The position numbers were made by a program, and so were the translations under genes. 64,000 nucleotides of DNA from Pleomorphochaeta sp963678575 (GTDB lineage: Bacteria; Spirochaetota; Spirochaetia; Sphaerochaetales; Sphaerochaetaceae): assembly GCA_963678575.2 (NCBI GenBank), contig CAXXHV010000001.1:124001-188000 (forward strand). The letters run 5' to 3'. The notes beneath the pieces are model-generated. The model had not been told where the DNA came from. It made no database searches and saw only the letters and a list, made by a program, of their open reading frames with translations. Within the stretch, counting starts at the first letter, position 1; each line of letters opens with the position of its first letter. Shown in pieces: positions 51,409-61,405 of the stretch.

Positions 51409-52445
51409 TGACACTTCAATCTATTGATACTTATAACAATTTAAGTTGGTATCCATTTATTGATGAGCCTATTCTTGAGGCTAAACTTCATATTCCAAGG
51501 CTATGTGATCCCACTTTTATTATGCCTGAAGATTCTCCAGATAATAATTGGCATCTTTTTGCGCACAATTGGATTGGTATACAACATTATATAAGTAATA
51601 ATGGACTTGATTGGCAATCAAAAAAAATGATTGAATTAAGAGGTCATTCTCCCTTTATCTTTTTTAATAAAGGCCTTTGGTATTTAATTTATGAAAAGCA
51701 TGATTCGACTCCAGATAATTTAGCTTGGAAAGAAATAAAAGCTAAAAATAAAAATAAGATATCTAGAAGTAGAATTGAAATTTGTCATACTCTTGATATG
51801 ATAAATTTTAGTAAACCTCAAATATTATTAGATAGTAAAGATGTTCCTTTTGCTAATGTCAGATTAAAAAAACCTAGATTATCACGTCCACAATTGTTTT
51901 ATGATGAAAAATTAGGTTATCGTTTATATTTTGGGGCTTCTCATATTTTGATGAATGATACAAAGCAAAAGGCAACTTTATATTTTTCAATGGCAAGTTC
52001 AAAATCTTTACTTGGTCCGTATTTAGTTCAAAATGATAATAACCCATTAATAGGACCTGATGCAGATAATGAATTTAGAAATTTAGCTACAGGAAGTATT
52101 CGTATTGTCCCTGTAAAAGAAGGCGGATATATTGCTTTAGAATGTGCTTTTGGATGGGATAAAGAGAATAATAAAAGTATTAGTTCTTTAATTCAACTTG
52201 AAAGTGAAGATGGTATTTTGTGGAAAGAATCTCAGAGAAAGCCTATTTTAAGTTTACCAAAATCTGGTTGGGCTTCAAGGTATATTACAAGCTGTGATGT
52301 TAGATACATGGAAGATGATTATTGTTTTTATTGTTATTTTTCAGCAAATAGAAAATATAAAATAGGCCCTTTTTCCTATGTAAAAGAATCTTTAGGTTTA
52401 TTATTGGGTAAAGATCCTACTCCTAGAAAAGTATTTATTAAATAA
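51408..52445 (+). CDS. Five-bladed beta-propeller glycosidase-like protein (GH43/GH32-like)
   Basis: The 345-residue protein has propeller motifs CDPTFIMPED (possible catalytic Asp), HSPFIFFNKGLWYL, RLSRPQLFYDEKLGYRL and WASRYITSCDVRY. The overall layout resembles GH43/GH32/GH130-type propellers. No signal peptide. The substrate is not predictable, and it may be a phosphorylase. It overlaps the upstream small membrane gene by one base. Confidence 0.55.
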   Translation: MTLQSIDTYNNLSWYPFIDEPILEAKLHIPRLCDPTFIMPEDSPDNNWHLFAHNWIGIQHYISNNGLDWQSKKMIELRGHSPFIFFNKGLWYLIYEKHDSTPDNLAWKEIKAKNKNKISRSRIEICHTLDMINFSKPQILLDSKDVPFANVRLKKPRLSRPQLFYDEKLGYRLYFGASHILMNDTKQKATLYFSMASSKSLLGPYLVQNDNNPLIGPDADNEFRNLATGSIRIVPVKEGGYIALECAFGWDKENNKSISSLIQLESEDGILWKESQRKPILSLPKSGWASRYITSCDVRYMEDDYCFYCYFSANRKYKIGPFSYVKESLGLLLGKDPTPRKVFIK

Positions 52446-52447
52446 TT

Positions 52448-53512
52448 TCATAAAATTTTAAAAATATTTTTTTTCTTTTTTGCCTGTTTTCTTTCTTTTT
52501 CAATTTCTTTTTTCATTTTTTTTTCTGTTGTCAAAATTATTTTTGATAAACTTTTGCCATTTACAAATTGAGAGACTGCACATTCTGCTTCTTCATTACC
52601 CTTTGCCATTGGTAAATTAATGAAGCTATGGTAAGCGTCTTTAATTTCTAAATAATTTACAGGAGTATCAGCAGAGGCTAGAGCGTCAGCATAAAGCATT
52701 GAATCATCTCTTAAAGGATCAATTTCAGCACTAATTATTAATGTTTGAGGTAGTCTTGAGTGGTCTTTTGCTAATAAAGGAGAAAAGTTTGGGTTTAGTA
52801 TATCTTTTGGTTCTGATTGATATTGTTCAATAAAGAAACCTATTTCTGCTTTGCTGATTGTCGGAGTGTTTGAATATTTTTCATAACTATCTGTTCTCAT
52901 TCTTGCATCTGTAATTGGATATAATAATATTTGACCCGCAATTTTTGGGCCTTTTCTGTCTCTTGTTAATCTAGAAACGCCTGCACAAAGATTTCCTCCA
53001 GCAGAATCTCCCATCAAATAAATTCTATCAGGATCTACTCTCCAATATCTAGCGCCATTAAAGGCCCATTGTAGTGTGTTGTAACAATCTTCTAGTGCTG
53101 TTGGGAATTTGTATCTTGGTGCAAGTCTATAATCAACAGAAAGAACTCTAACTTTTGTAACTTCAGTAATTCTAGAACAATAATAAGAGTAAAGTTCCAT
53201 ATTTCCCCAAATCCAGCCGCCACCATGGAAAAATATAATTAAAGGAGTAAGTCCTCCATGATCTGCATTATTTTCTTTTTCAAATAAATATCCAGTTATT
53301 GCTCCACCATCAACAGGAATAATAAAAGTTTTTTTTGATATATTTTTTGTATGTTTTTTTAAAGATTTTCTTATCCAGTATGAGTTTGGTAAACTTTCAT
53401 CATTAAGTTTATCAATATTTTGTTGAGTTAAATTTTTTAAATCTGAAGAAGTTTTGTTACTTTTTATTATATTAATTAGTTTTATTAATTTCTTTTCGTT
53501 ATTATCACTCAT
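52448..53512 (-). CDS. Alpha/beta hydrolase, hormone-sensitive-lipase-like esterase
   Basis: The 354-residue protein has the oxyanion FFHGGGWIWGN, nucleophile GDSAGGN, and later acid/base motifs (SAEIDPLRDDS, DAYHSFI), all as in the HSL/bHSL esterase family. It hydrolyses short acyl esters in the cytosol. A lysine-rich C-terminal tail (KKEIEKERKQAKKKK) is odd for this family. Convergent with the propeller gene. Confidence 0.9.
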   Translation of the reverse strand: MSDNNEKKLIKLINIIKSNKTSSDLKNLTQQNIDKLNDESLPNSYWIRKSLKKHTKNISKKTFIIPVDGGAITGYLFEKENNADHGGLTPLIIFFHGGGWIWGNMELYSYYCSRITEVTKVRVLSVDYRLAPRYKFPTALEDCYNTLQWAFNGARYWRVDPDRIYLMGDSAGGNLCAGVSRLTRDRKGPKIAGQILLYPITDARMRTDSYEKYSNTPTISKAEIGFFIEQYQSEPKDILNPNFSPLLAKDHSRLPQTLIISAEIDPLRDDSMLYADALASADTPVNYLEIKDAYHSFINLPMAKGNEEAECAVSQFVNGKSLSKIILTTEKKMKKEIEKERKQAKKKKNIFKIL

Positions 53513-53679
53513 AATGGATATATTACTTCAACAATAAATCAAAGGCAAGTATTGTTGTATAATTATGTATTGATTATACGACTTTTTGTAATAACTGATT
53601 GTTTCATATATATATATTATCGTTATGTTTACAAAAAGTTAGAAAAATAAACCCTTTTGTGTAAATTTTGAAGCAGATA

Positions 53680-53707
53680 TTGCAATTATAAGAAAATCAT
53701 TTATACT
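53680..53707 (+). promoter_or_regulatory. Promoter giving a leaderless DUF4954 mRNA
   Basis: TTGCAA (53680-53685), 16-bp spacer, TATACT (53702-53707), then seven bases to ATG 53715, with no ribosome site. Confidence 0.6.
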
Positions 53708-53714
53708 ATTTCTT

Positions 53715-55877
53715 ATGAGTAAAGTAATTTTATTAAACAACAATATATTGGGTGAAAGTTTTCTAGAAGAAAAATATCTTGAAAAAAATCAGGACGAATT
53801 TTTTTTTAGAAATCAACAAGTTGAAGAAAAAGAATGGCGATCTTTAACTTCTTCCGAAGTTGATATATTAATTAAAAACGGTAATACTTCTTCTTCTTGG
53901 GAAAAGGTACTTGTTTTAGATCCTTTTGAACCTTCTTTGATATTGAGATCTAGTTTTTATGGCTTAGTAAGACTTGGGAAAATTGAAAAAGGTTTGTTAA
54001 AATATCATGACTTTACTTTGAATCAAGGTATTGTTGACAGTGTAATTATTTCTTGTGATATCGGGGATAATTGTGCAATTAATAAATGTCATTATTTAAG
54101 CCATTATATAATTAGGGACTGTGTTATTCTTCACCAAATTGATGAACTTCAAACAACCAATCATGCAAAATTTGGAGTTGGTATTATCAAAGAAGATGAA
54201 GAAGAAAGCGTTAGAGTATCAATTGATATAATGAACGAAGCAGGTGGCCGAAAAGTCTACCCGTTTATAAATATGACTTGTGCAGATGCATATTTGTGGG
54301 GAAGTTATAGAGCAGATTTATTATTGATGGAAAAGTTTGACGAGTTTACAAAGGCATCAATGTGTAAAAGAAGAGGCTGCTACGGGATAATAGAGTCAAA
54401 TTGTGTTATAAAAAGTTGTAGAATTATTAAAGATGTTAATGTTGGGGAATGTGCTTATATCAAAGGTGCTAATAAATTAAAAAATTTAACAATAAAATCA
54501 AGTGAAATCATGCCAAGTCAAATTGGTGAAGGTGTTGAATTAGTAAATGGTATTATTGGTGCAGGCTGTCATATATTTTATGGTTGTAAGGCTGTTCGTT
54601 TTGTTATGATGGATAATTCTAATTTAAAATATGGTGCTAGATTAATTAATTCGATTTTAGGTGAAAACTCCACAATAAGTTGCTGTGAAGTTTTAAATAA
54701 TTTAGTTTTCCCAGCTCATGAACAACATCATAATAATTCTTTTTTAATTGCTTCAAATATTCAAGGCCTTTCTAATATGGCGGCGGGTGCAAACATTGGT
54801 TCAAATCATAACAGCAGAGGAGCCGATGGTGAAATTGTTGCAGCAAGAGGATTCTGGCCAGCTTTATCTAGTACCTTAAAGCATAATTGTAAATTCGCAC
54901 CTTTTACCTTGATTGCAAAGGGTAATTATCCTAGTGAATTAAATATCAAATTCCCTTTTTCTCTTTTGAGTTGCGAAAATGATGTAAGACAAATTATGCC
55001 TGCATATTGGTGGATGTATAATTTATATGCACTTGAAAGAAACAGTTTTAAAGTAAAGAAAAGAGATAACAGAAAAGTTATTAATCAGGTTATTGAAAGT
55101 AATTATTTAGCACCAGATACTGCCTTATCAATTCTTGAAGCAAGAAAATTACTTAGATTATTAGTTGCAAGAGCATATACAAATGAAGTCCTAACACAAG
55201 AAGCTTCATTAAAATTGGGTGCTGAATTATTAAACTCTGATAAAATTATTATTGATAATTTAAATGTTGTTAGTTTTGATAGTGAAAATTCAAATACTCC
55301 AGTAAAGATTTTAAAACCGTATGAAGCTTATCATGCATATAAAGAAATGCTTATTTATTATGGAGCAATAGAACTTTCTTCGTGGTGTGATAAAACAAAC
55401 TGTTCTATATCTGATTTGCAAGAGAATTTAGTTGTCGATTTAAAACCTTGGGTGAATATTGGTGGACAAATTGTTAAAGAAGAAAAAGTTGATTTACTTA
55501 GAAAAGATATAAGAGAAGGAACTATTTCTAGTTGGGAAGAAGTTCATGAAGTTTATAAAGAATGGGATTCTGTTTATGAAGAAGAAAAAGTAAAAAATGC
55601 ATTAAGTATTTTAAGAGATGTTTTTAAAGTAGATTATTTAACAGTTGATATATGGAATAAGATAAAAGAGTTAGCAAAAAATACAAGATTATATATAGAA
55701 GCTCAAGTATATAAAACAAGAGTAAAAGATTATAATAATTCTTTTAGATCAATAACTTATAGAAACAATGAAGAGCGTGACATTGTATTGGGGGCTGTAG
55801 AAGAAAATTCGTTCATTAATGAAAGTAAAGAAATTACTTTGAAATTGATGGAAAAACTAGATAAAGTAAAATTTTAA
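53715..55877 (+). CDS. DUF4954 family protein, left-handed beta-helix-like
   Basis: The 720-residue protein is of the DUF4954 type known from spirochaetes and Bacteroidota. The N-terminal half has hexapeptide-like beta-helix turns (GDNCAINKCHYLSHYIIRD; GVELVNGIIGAGC), as in acyltransferases and uridylyltransferases. The middle has the conserved ANIGSNHNSRGADGEIVAARG-type stretch (in parts), and the C-terminus is helical. A nucleotidyl- or acyl-transferase role is possible but unproven. Transcribed alone. Confidence 0.75.
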   Translation: MSKVILLNNNILGESFLEEKYLEKNQDEFFFRNQQVEEKEWRSLTSSEVDILIKNGNTSSSWEKVLVLDPFEPSLILRSSFYGLVRLGKIEKGLLKYHDFTLNQGIVDSVIISCDIGDNCAINKCHYLSHYIIRDCVILHQIDELQTTNHAKFGVGIIKEDEEESVRVSIDIMNEAGGRKVYPFINMTCADAYLWGSYRADLLLMEKFDEFTKASMCKRRGCYGIIESNCVIKSCRIIKDVNVGECAYIKGANKLKNLTIKSSEIMPSQIGEGVELVNGIIGAGCHIFYGCKAVRFVMMDNSNLKYGARLINSILGENSTISCCEVLNNLVFPAHEQHHNNSFLIASNIQGLSNMAAGANIGSNHNSRGADGEIVAARGFWPALSSTLKHNCKFAPFTLIAKGNYPSELNIKFPFSLLSCENDVRQIMPAYWWMYNLYALERNSFKVKKRDNRKVINQVIESNYLAPDTALSILEARKLLRLLVARAYTNEVLTQEASLKLGAELLNSDKIIIDNLNVVSFDSENSNTPVKILKPYEAYHAYKEMLIYYGAIELSSWCDKTNCSISDLQENLVVDLKPWVNIGGQIVKEEKVDLLRKDIREGTISSWEEVHEVYKEWDSVYEEEKVKNALSILRDVFKVDYLTVDIWNKIKELAKNTRLYIEAQVYKTRVKDYNNSFRSITYRNNEERDIVLGAVEENSFINESKEITLKLMEKLDKVKF

Positions 55878-55925
55878 TTTTTTAAGCTATCATTTCTTAT
55901 TCAGATTTGATAGCTAAACTTTTTA

Positions 55926-56681
55926 TTATCGTCTTCTTTTCTTGTTTTTAACATATACAATTTGAACACCATTATTTCCAAGGTTTTCTCGTCTAGTTTC
56001 AACGGTGTTAATAGATTCTAAGAATGGTGTCATCTTTGAAAAGCCAAAGTTTCTTACATCAAATTCAGGGAATCTTTTAACTAATATAGAGCCTAATGTT
56101 CCAGCATTTAACCAGCCACTTTCATCGCTTGTTTCATTTACAATAGTTTTTATTGCTTTAATAATTGGTTGTAATTCAGTACTTTGTTTAAGTGGTGGAA
56201 TAATTTTTTCTTCTTGATTGTCCGGACAATTATCTTCATTCTCCGCGGCACATAATAATATATCTAAAAATTTAAATTTTTCACAAGCGGCTATGAAAGG
56301 TTTTGGCGTCTTGCTTTCACCCATTCCAATAACGGTTTTTCCTGATTCTCTTAATCTAGAAGCTAGTCTTGTGAAGTCACTATCTGAAGAGACTAAACAA
56401 AAGCCATCCACATTTGAGGAATACAAAATATCCATTGCATCAATTATCATAGCACTATCAGTTGCATTTTTTCCTTTGGTATAACTATATTGTTGAATAG
56501 GAACAATGGAATATTCGAGTAAAACTTTTTTCCATTTTGAATCATTTTTTGTCCAATCCCCATATATTCTTTTATAAGTGGCTGTTCCTTCTTTTGATAT
56601 TTCATCAAATATAATATTAATATAATTTGAACTAATGTTTTCTGAGTCAATTAATACAGCAAATTTTTTTTCTCCGTTCAT
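55926..56681 (-). CDS. NYN domain ribonuclease-like protein with OST-HTH/LOTUS domain
   Basis: The 251-residue protein has a LabA-like NYN (PIN-fold) domain in residues 5-145 (FAVLIDSENIS, TDSAMIIDAMDIL, LVSSDSDFTRLASRLRE, each with the metal-binding Asp) and a C-terminal OST-HTH/LOTUS domain (about 165-245). NYN proteins are putative RNA nucleases; LOTUS binds RNA. It may act in RNA turnover. Confidence 0.9.
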   Translation of the reverse strand: MNGEKKFAVLIDSENISSNYINIIFDEISKEGTATYKRIYGDWTKNDSKWKKVLLEYSIVPIQQYSYTKGKNATDSAMIIDAMDILYSSNVDGFCLVSSDSDFTRLASRLRESGKTVIGMGESKTPKPFIAACEKFKFLDILLCAAENEDNCPDNQEEKIIPPLKQSTELQPIIKAIKTIVNETSDESGWLNAGTLGSILVKRFPEFDVRNFGFSKMTPFLESINTVETRRENLGNNGVQIVYVKNKKRRR

Positions 56682-56861
56682 ATTTATCCCTTTATTTATA
56701 TTCTATTATAATAATACCCTAGATTTCGAAATAATGCTATTTATGTTTTTGTTAAAAAAATTATGAAATAAATATAATCAAACTTTTATGGTATTTTTAA
56801 AATTTGAATGCTGAAAAGAAAGTAAGATTATTAGTATTTAAATAATTTTAGTTATATATTA

Positions 56862-56893
56862 ATAAAAAATGGTTTGATTTTTACATCAAACCA
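56862..56893 (-). terminator. Terminator of the acc operon
   Basis: Minus strand GGTTTGAT/ATCAAACC with a six-base loop, followed by ATTTTTT. Confidence 0.85.
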
Positions 56894-56910
56894 AAAGAAT
56901 AGAGTATATA

Positions 56911-57819
56911 TTAATTAATTTTTTGAAATACTTTTAATAAAGGTTCTGACCAAGAATGTTGTTCTTTTGTTGCGCCAATACTTCTTATTTTTTTCAATCT
57001 ATAACGAACTAAGCTATCACTTTTTTTCTTTAATAGTGAATCTAAATCTTTATTTATTGTTTTTTTGATTTCGTTTGCACTAAATACTGGATCCACATGA
57101 GCCCCATCTTTATCTTCTTTTATAATTCCGTGGATAATTTCCATTTCTAATAAATCTTGAGCAGTCATTTTCATAATATTTGCTGCTTCTTCTGCTTTTG
57201 ATGGATCATGCATTAAAATAGAGGCAAAGCCTTCAGGTGTAATTACGGAGTATACAGCATTTTCTAATAAATATAATTTATCACCAACTCCAATTCCTAA
57301 TGCACCGCCACTTCCTCCTTCACCAATAATAAAACTAATTATTGGAACCCCTATTGTAGCAAATTCTTTTAAATTTGTTGCTATTGCTTCTCCAATTCCT
57401 CTTTCTTCTGAACCTAAGCCAGGATAAGCTCCGGGGGTATCAATAAAACTAATAATAGGTCTATTAAATCTTTCGGCTTGTTTTGCTAATCTTAATGCCT
57501 TTCTATAACCTTCGGGATGACTCATTCCATAATTTACATCAATATTTTCTTTAAGATTTGACCCTTTTCTATTGCCAATGATAGTAACTGCTCGTCCATC
57601 AATTAATCCAATCCCGCCCAACATAGCTTTATCATCACCATAAAGACGATCACCACAAAGTGGCATAAAATCATCACAGATTAATTTAATATAGTCTTCA
57701 ACTCCGGGTCTATTAATGTTTCTTGATAATTTCACACATTCCCATGGGGTTCTTTTATTTGTATATTTATCAACTCTATTAAGTCTTTCTTTCATTTCTT
57801 TTAATTCAATTTTACTCAT
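56911..57819 (-). CDS. accA: Acetyl-CoA carboxylase carboxyltransferase subunit alpha
   Basis: The 302-residue crotonase-fold protein has GLIDGRAVTIIGNRKG, FIDTPGAYPGLGSEERGIGEAIA and IGEGGSGGALGIGVGDK, the AccA hallmarks. With AccD it transfers the carboxyl from biotin to acetyl-CoA. It ends the accB-accC-accD-accA operon; the accD stop is one base before its start codon. Confidence 0.97.
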   Translation of the reverse strand: MSKIELKEMKERLNRVDKYTNKRTPWECVKLSRNINRPGVEDYIKLICDDFMPLCGDRLYGDDKAMLGGIGLIDGRAVTIIGNRKGSNLKENIDVNYGMSHPEGYRKALRLAKQAERFNRPIISFIDTPGAYPGLGSEERGIGEAIATNLKEFATIGVPIISFIIGEGGSGGALGIGVGDKLYLLENAVYSVITPEGFASILMHDPSKAEEAANIMKMTAQDLLEMEIIHGIIKEDKDGAHVDPVFSANEIKKTINKDLDSLLKKKSDSLVRYRLKKIRSIGATKEQHSWSEPLLKVFQKIN

Positions 57820-57820
57820 A

Positions 57821-58594
57821 TTAATTTACCTTATGTGTTTTAATTAAGTACGAAAGCGTTTTTTTCAAATCTTTTCTTTCAATAATCGCATCTACAAATC
57901 CATGATCTTTTTGAAATTCAGCAGTTTGAAAGCCTTCAGGAAGTTTTTCACCTATAGTCCCTTGAATTACTCTAGGGCCAGCAAAGCCAATTAAGGCTTT
58001 TGGTTCACTTAATATTACGTCTCCCAACATTGCAAAAGAAGCACTTACTCCACCTGTTGTTGGGTGAGTTAAAACAATAAATAAAGGAACTTTACATTTA
58101 TTCATTAATGCAACAGCGGCACTAGTTTTTGCCATTTGCATTAGTGAAAAGATTCCTTCTTGCATTCTAGCGCCACCACTGGCACTAAAAATAATAACAG
58201 GGGTGTTATTAAGAGCCCCATCTATCATTGTTTTAGTTATTTTTTCACCAACAAGAGCTCCCATAGAACCACCCATAAAATCAAATGACATAATTCCAAG
58301 ATAAACATTTTCACCATTTATTTTTGATTTACCTGTTACAACGGCATCTTTTAAATTTGATTTATCTTTATGTTGTTTTAGCTTCTCTTCATAGCCTTCT
58401 ATTTCTAAGGGGTTTATTGATTCTAAATCGCCATCTATTTCAACAAAAGAATTTTCATCACAAATTAGTTTTATCCTATCTGCTGTATTTAAGCTAAAAT
58501 GATAACTACAATTTGGACAAACTTGGAAGTTTTCTTTTAAAGTTTTTTTATTAAATTCTTCATGACATTCAGGACATTGTATTGTTTTTTCCAT
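57821..58594 (-). CDS. accD: Acetyl-CoA carboxylase carboxyltransferase subunit beta
   Basis: The 257-residue protein has an N-terminal zinc finger (CPECHE, CPNCSY) and a crotonase-fold core (MGGSMGALVGEK, FSASGGARMQEG, TTGGVSASFAMLGD). It abuts accC with no gap, so translational coupling is likely. Confidence 0.97.
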   Translation of the reverse strand: MEKTIQCPECHEEFNKKTLKENFQVCPNCSYHFSLNTADRIKLICDENSFVEIDGDLESINPLEIEGYEEKLKQHKDKSNLKDAVVTGKSKINGENVYLGIMSFDFMGGSMGALVGEKITKTMIDGALNNTPVIIFSASGGARMQEGIFSLMQMAKTSAAVALMNKCKVPLFIVLTHPTTGGVSASFAMLGDVILSEPKALIGFAGPRVIQGTIGEKLPEGFQTAEFQKDHGFVDAIIERKDLKKTLSYLIKTHKVN

Positions 58595-59911
58595 TTATAA
58601 ATCCTTCTCGATTTCTTTGTAAAGTGATGTATCAAATTTTCCACTTACAAATTTTTTATTTTTTAAAATTGTCATTATTATTTCTTTATTTGTTTTAATT
58701 CCACTTATTTCTAATTCACTTAAGCAACTAATCATTGTCTTAATGCTTTCTTGTCGATTTTTTGTATAAACAATTATTTTTGCCAACATTGAATCATAAT
58801 AAGGGGATACGTTATAACCTGAGTATATATGAGTATCTACTCGTACACTTGGACCTAAAGGTGGTACAAAATTTGTGATTCTACCACAGGATAATGCATT
58901 TATTCTAATTTCCATTGAATGATTTCTTAAAGAAGGATTTTCTTTCATTACAGAAGAAGAACGATTATCACTTATTAAAACCATTTCTTTTATAATATCA
59001 ATGGAAGAAACAAATTCGCTTACAGGATGTTCTACCTGTACTCTTGCATTAACTTCCATAAAATAACAATTTTCATCTTCAAGTAGAAACTCAATTGTTC
59101 CAGCACCTTTGTATTTTAATAATTGAAATAATTTTATAGAAGAAGCCTTTAATTTCTCTCTTAATTTAGTGCTAACAACATTTGAAGGACTTTCTTCAAT
59201 TAATTTTTGGTGGTTTTTTTGAACAGAACAATCTCTTTCTCCTAAAAATATTACATTTTTACCGTCTGAAAGAAGTTGTATTTCTATATGTCTAGGATGA
59301 GTTAAAAATTTTTCAACATGAATTGCAGGATTTGCAAAAAATTTATTAGCTTCTTCTCTTGCAATGTTGAAATTAGATTCAAGCTCAGAATCACAATTAA
59401 TTACTCTCATTCCTTTTCCGCCTCCACCAAGGGAAGCTTTTAAAATTATAGGATATCCAAGTTGTTTTGCTAATGCTTTTAACTCTTCAACATTTTCCAT
59501 TTCCTTGAAACTTCCAGGAGTAACCTCTAATCCCGCTTTTTTTGCTAGAATTCTTGCTTCAACCTTGTTACCAAGCAAATTTATTGTGTCTTTGTTTGGT
59601 CCAATAAAAATTAAACCACTTTTTTCAACAGCATCAACAAATGTTGCACTTTCACTTAAAAAACCTACTCCGGGATGAATCGCATCACAATGAGTATAAA
59701 GCGCTGCACAAATTAAATTTGTAATATTTAAATAACTCTCAGAGGCATTAGCAGCCCCGATACATATTTTTTCATCAGCTAATTTTGTCCAAAGTCCATC
59801 TTTATCAGCTGTTGAGTAAACACTAACACTTTTTATAGACATTGCTCTAAGTGCTCTAATTATTCTAACAGCAATTTCTCCTCTATTAGCAATTAAAACT
59901 TTTTTAATCAT
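58595..59911 (-). CDS. accC: Acetyl-CoA carboxylase biotin carboxylase subunit
   Basis: The 438-residue ATP-grasp enzyme has KVLIANRGEIAVRIIRA, HPGVGFLSE, the glycine-rich loop LGGGGKGMRV, and NARVQVEHPVSE. It overlaps accB by four bases (ATGA). It carboxylates biotin on AccB. Confidence 0.97.
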   Translation of the reverse strand: MIKKVLIANRGEIAVRIIRALRAMSIKSVSVYSTADKDGLWTKLADEKICIGAANASESYLNITNLICAALYTHCDAIHPGVGFLSESATFVDAVEKSGLIFIGPNKDTINLLGNKVEARILAKKAGLEVTPGSFKEMENVEELKALAKQLGYPIILKASLGGGGKGMRVINCDSELESNFNIAREEANKFFANPAIHVEKFLTHPRHIEIQLLSDGKNVIFLGERDCSVQKNHQKLIEESPSNVVSTKLREKLKASSIKLFQLLKYKGAGTIEFLLEDENCYFMEVNARVQVEHPVSEFVSSIDIIKEMVLISDNRSSSVMKENPSLRNHSMEIRINALSCGRITNFVPPLGPSVRVDTHIYSGYNVSPYYDSMLAKIIVYTKNRQESIKTMISCLSELEISGIKTNKEIIMTILKNKKFVSGKFDTSLYKEIEKDL

Positions 59912-60348
59912 AAAATTTCTACCTTAAATAGAGGTTGATCGTATTCAATTAAATCGCCAATATTTGCAAGTATTTCAACAATTTTACACTTATATTCGCT
60001 TTCTAATTCATTCATCATTTTCATTGCTTCTAATATACAAAGGGTTTGTCCTTTTTCAGCTATATCGCCTACTTCAACGTATACTTTTGAATCTGGAGAA
60101 GGGGCTCTATAAAATGTTCCAACAATTGGAGATTTTATAATTTTAAGATTGCTGTTTTCCTTTTTAGTTTCATTTCGCGGTTCCTTCTTTGGTTCAAGTA
60201 AAGTTGAACTTTCTTTTTGAATAATTTCTTTTTGAACCACGCTAGCCTTTTTACATTTCAAATGAAAATCCTTATAGGTTAATTCTAATTCTTGTATATT
60301 GCTATTTTCAAAACGATCCAAAATTTTATCTAAATCTAATGTATCCAT
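59908..60348 (-). CDS. accB: Biotin carboxyl carrier protein of acetyl-CoA carboxylase
   Basis: The 146-residue protein has a basic, low-complexity linker and a C-terminal biotinyl domain with EAMKMMNE (biotin lysine) in CILEAMKMMNELESE, preceded by IVGTFYRAPSPDSK. GAGGAA precedes the ATG. First gene of the operon. Confidence 0.96.
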   Translation of the reverse strand: MDTLDLDKILDRFENSNIQELELTYKDFHLKCKKASVVQKEIIQKESSTLLEPKKEPRNETKKENSNLKIIKSPIVGTFYRAPSPDSKVYVEVGDIAEKGQTLCILEAMKMMNELESEYKCKIVEILANIGDLIEYDQPLFKVEIL

Positions 60349-60384
60349 GTTTTTTCCTCATATTTTCTAATTCTGTATACCTTT

Positions 60385-60444
60385 ATATTTACATTTTATT
60401 TTTATAGTGTCAATATTGACATTTTTCCAAATAATGTAATAATA
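60385..60444. promoter_or_regulatory. Divergent acc/fab promoters sharing a palindrome
   Basis: The 14-bp palindrome TGTCAATATTGACA (60408-60421) holds both -35 elements. The plus promoter is TTGACA (60416-60421)-17-ATAATA (60439-60444) toward fabH. The minus promoter is TTGACA (60413-60408)-17-AAATAT (60390-60385) toward accB. A protein bound there would control both operons together. Confidence 0.65.
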
Positions 60445-60469
60445 GATTATAAAGTGTTTGGAGGCTTCA

Positions 60470-61405
60470 ATGAAAGAAAGTAAAAGCATAAAAATTAGTG
60501 CTTTAGGTTCTTATTTGCCAGAGACAATTGTGACAAATGATCAACTCTCTAAAACGGTAGATACTAGTGATGAATGGATTGTCTCTCATACAGGGATAGA
60601 ACAAAGAAGATATGCTAGTGAAAATGAGAATGCAAGTGATTTAGCTATAAAAGCTATTAATAATATGAATAAAGATATAAGTGATGTTGATGCAATAATA
60701 GTTGCAACAGCAACCCCAGATTTTAGAGGTTTTCCATCAACAGCATGTATTATAAGTGAAAAAATGAAATTACAAAACGTAAATATTGCTTTTGATATAA
60801 CCGCAGGTTGTACTGGCTTTATTTACGCTTTAGAAAATGCGAGAGCATTAATTTGTGCAAATAGTGCAAAAAAAATTTTAGTTATAGGAACTGAAATTTT
60901 ATCACGAGTTGTTGATTTTTCTGATAGAAATACTTGTATATTATTTGCTGATGGTGCTGGCTGTGTTTTAGTTGAAGAAGGGAATAGTGTTTTTAATTCA
61001 ATTCTTGGGGTAGAAAAAGCTGGAGCTGATAAATTATATATTGATGATAACTCTCATATCAAAATGGAAGGAAGAGCTGTTTATAATTTTGCAGTAAAAA
61101 GAATTGTTGAAACAATTAAGAATTTGGTTGAAAAAAATGATTTAGAACTTGAAGAAATTGACTACATAGTTTCTCATCAAGCGAATATAAGAATATTGCA
61201 AGCTGCAGCAAAAAGGCTGAAAATCGATGAAAAAGTCTTTTTTTCAAATGTAGATAAAGTAGCAAATACTAGTGCAGCCTCAATTCCTATCGCTCTAGAT
61301 TTTTTAAATAAAGATAAAAATATTAAAGAAGGTGCTAATATTATTTTAGTTGGATTTGGTGCCGGTTTAACTTATGGAGGTACTTTTTTTAAATGGACAA
61401 AGTAA
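60470..61405 (+). CDS. fabH: Beta-ketoacyl-ACP synthase III
   Basis: The 311-residue thiolase-fold enzyme has the nucleophile DITAGCTGFIYAL, His in SHQANIRI and Asn in VANTSAASIPIAL, the Cys-His-Asn triad of FabH. It condenses acetyl-CoA with malonyl-ACP. ATG 60470 is set by GGAGG six bases upstream; the in-frame TTG at 60458 overlaps that site. It starts the plus-strand fab operon. Confidence 0.97.
   Translation: MKESKSIKISALGSYLPETIVTNDQLSKTVDTSDEWIVSHTGIEQRRYASENENASDLAIKAINNMNKDISDVDAIIVATATPDFRGFPSTACIISEKMKLQNVNIAFDITAGCTGFIYALENARALICANSAKKILVIGTEILSRVVDFSDRNTCILFADGAGCVLVEEGNSVFNSILGVEKAGADKLYIDDNSHIKMEGRAVYNFAVKRIVETIKNLVEKNDLELEEIDYIVSHQANIRILQAAAKRLKIDEKVFFSNVDKVANTSAASIPIALDFLNKDKNIKEGANIILVGFGAGLTYGGTFFKWTK

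Noticed and set aside
51117..51419. Minus-strand 100-residue ORF over the small membrane protein
   Set aside because: The plus-strand frame has a ribosome site, membrane helices and a one-base overlap with the next gene, so it is the coding strand.
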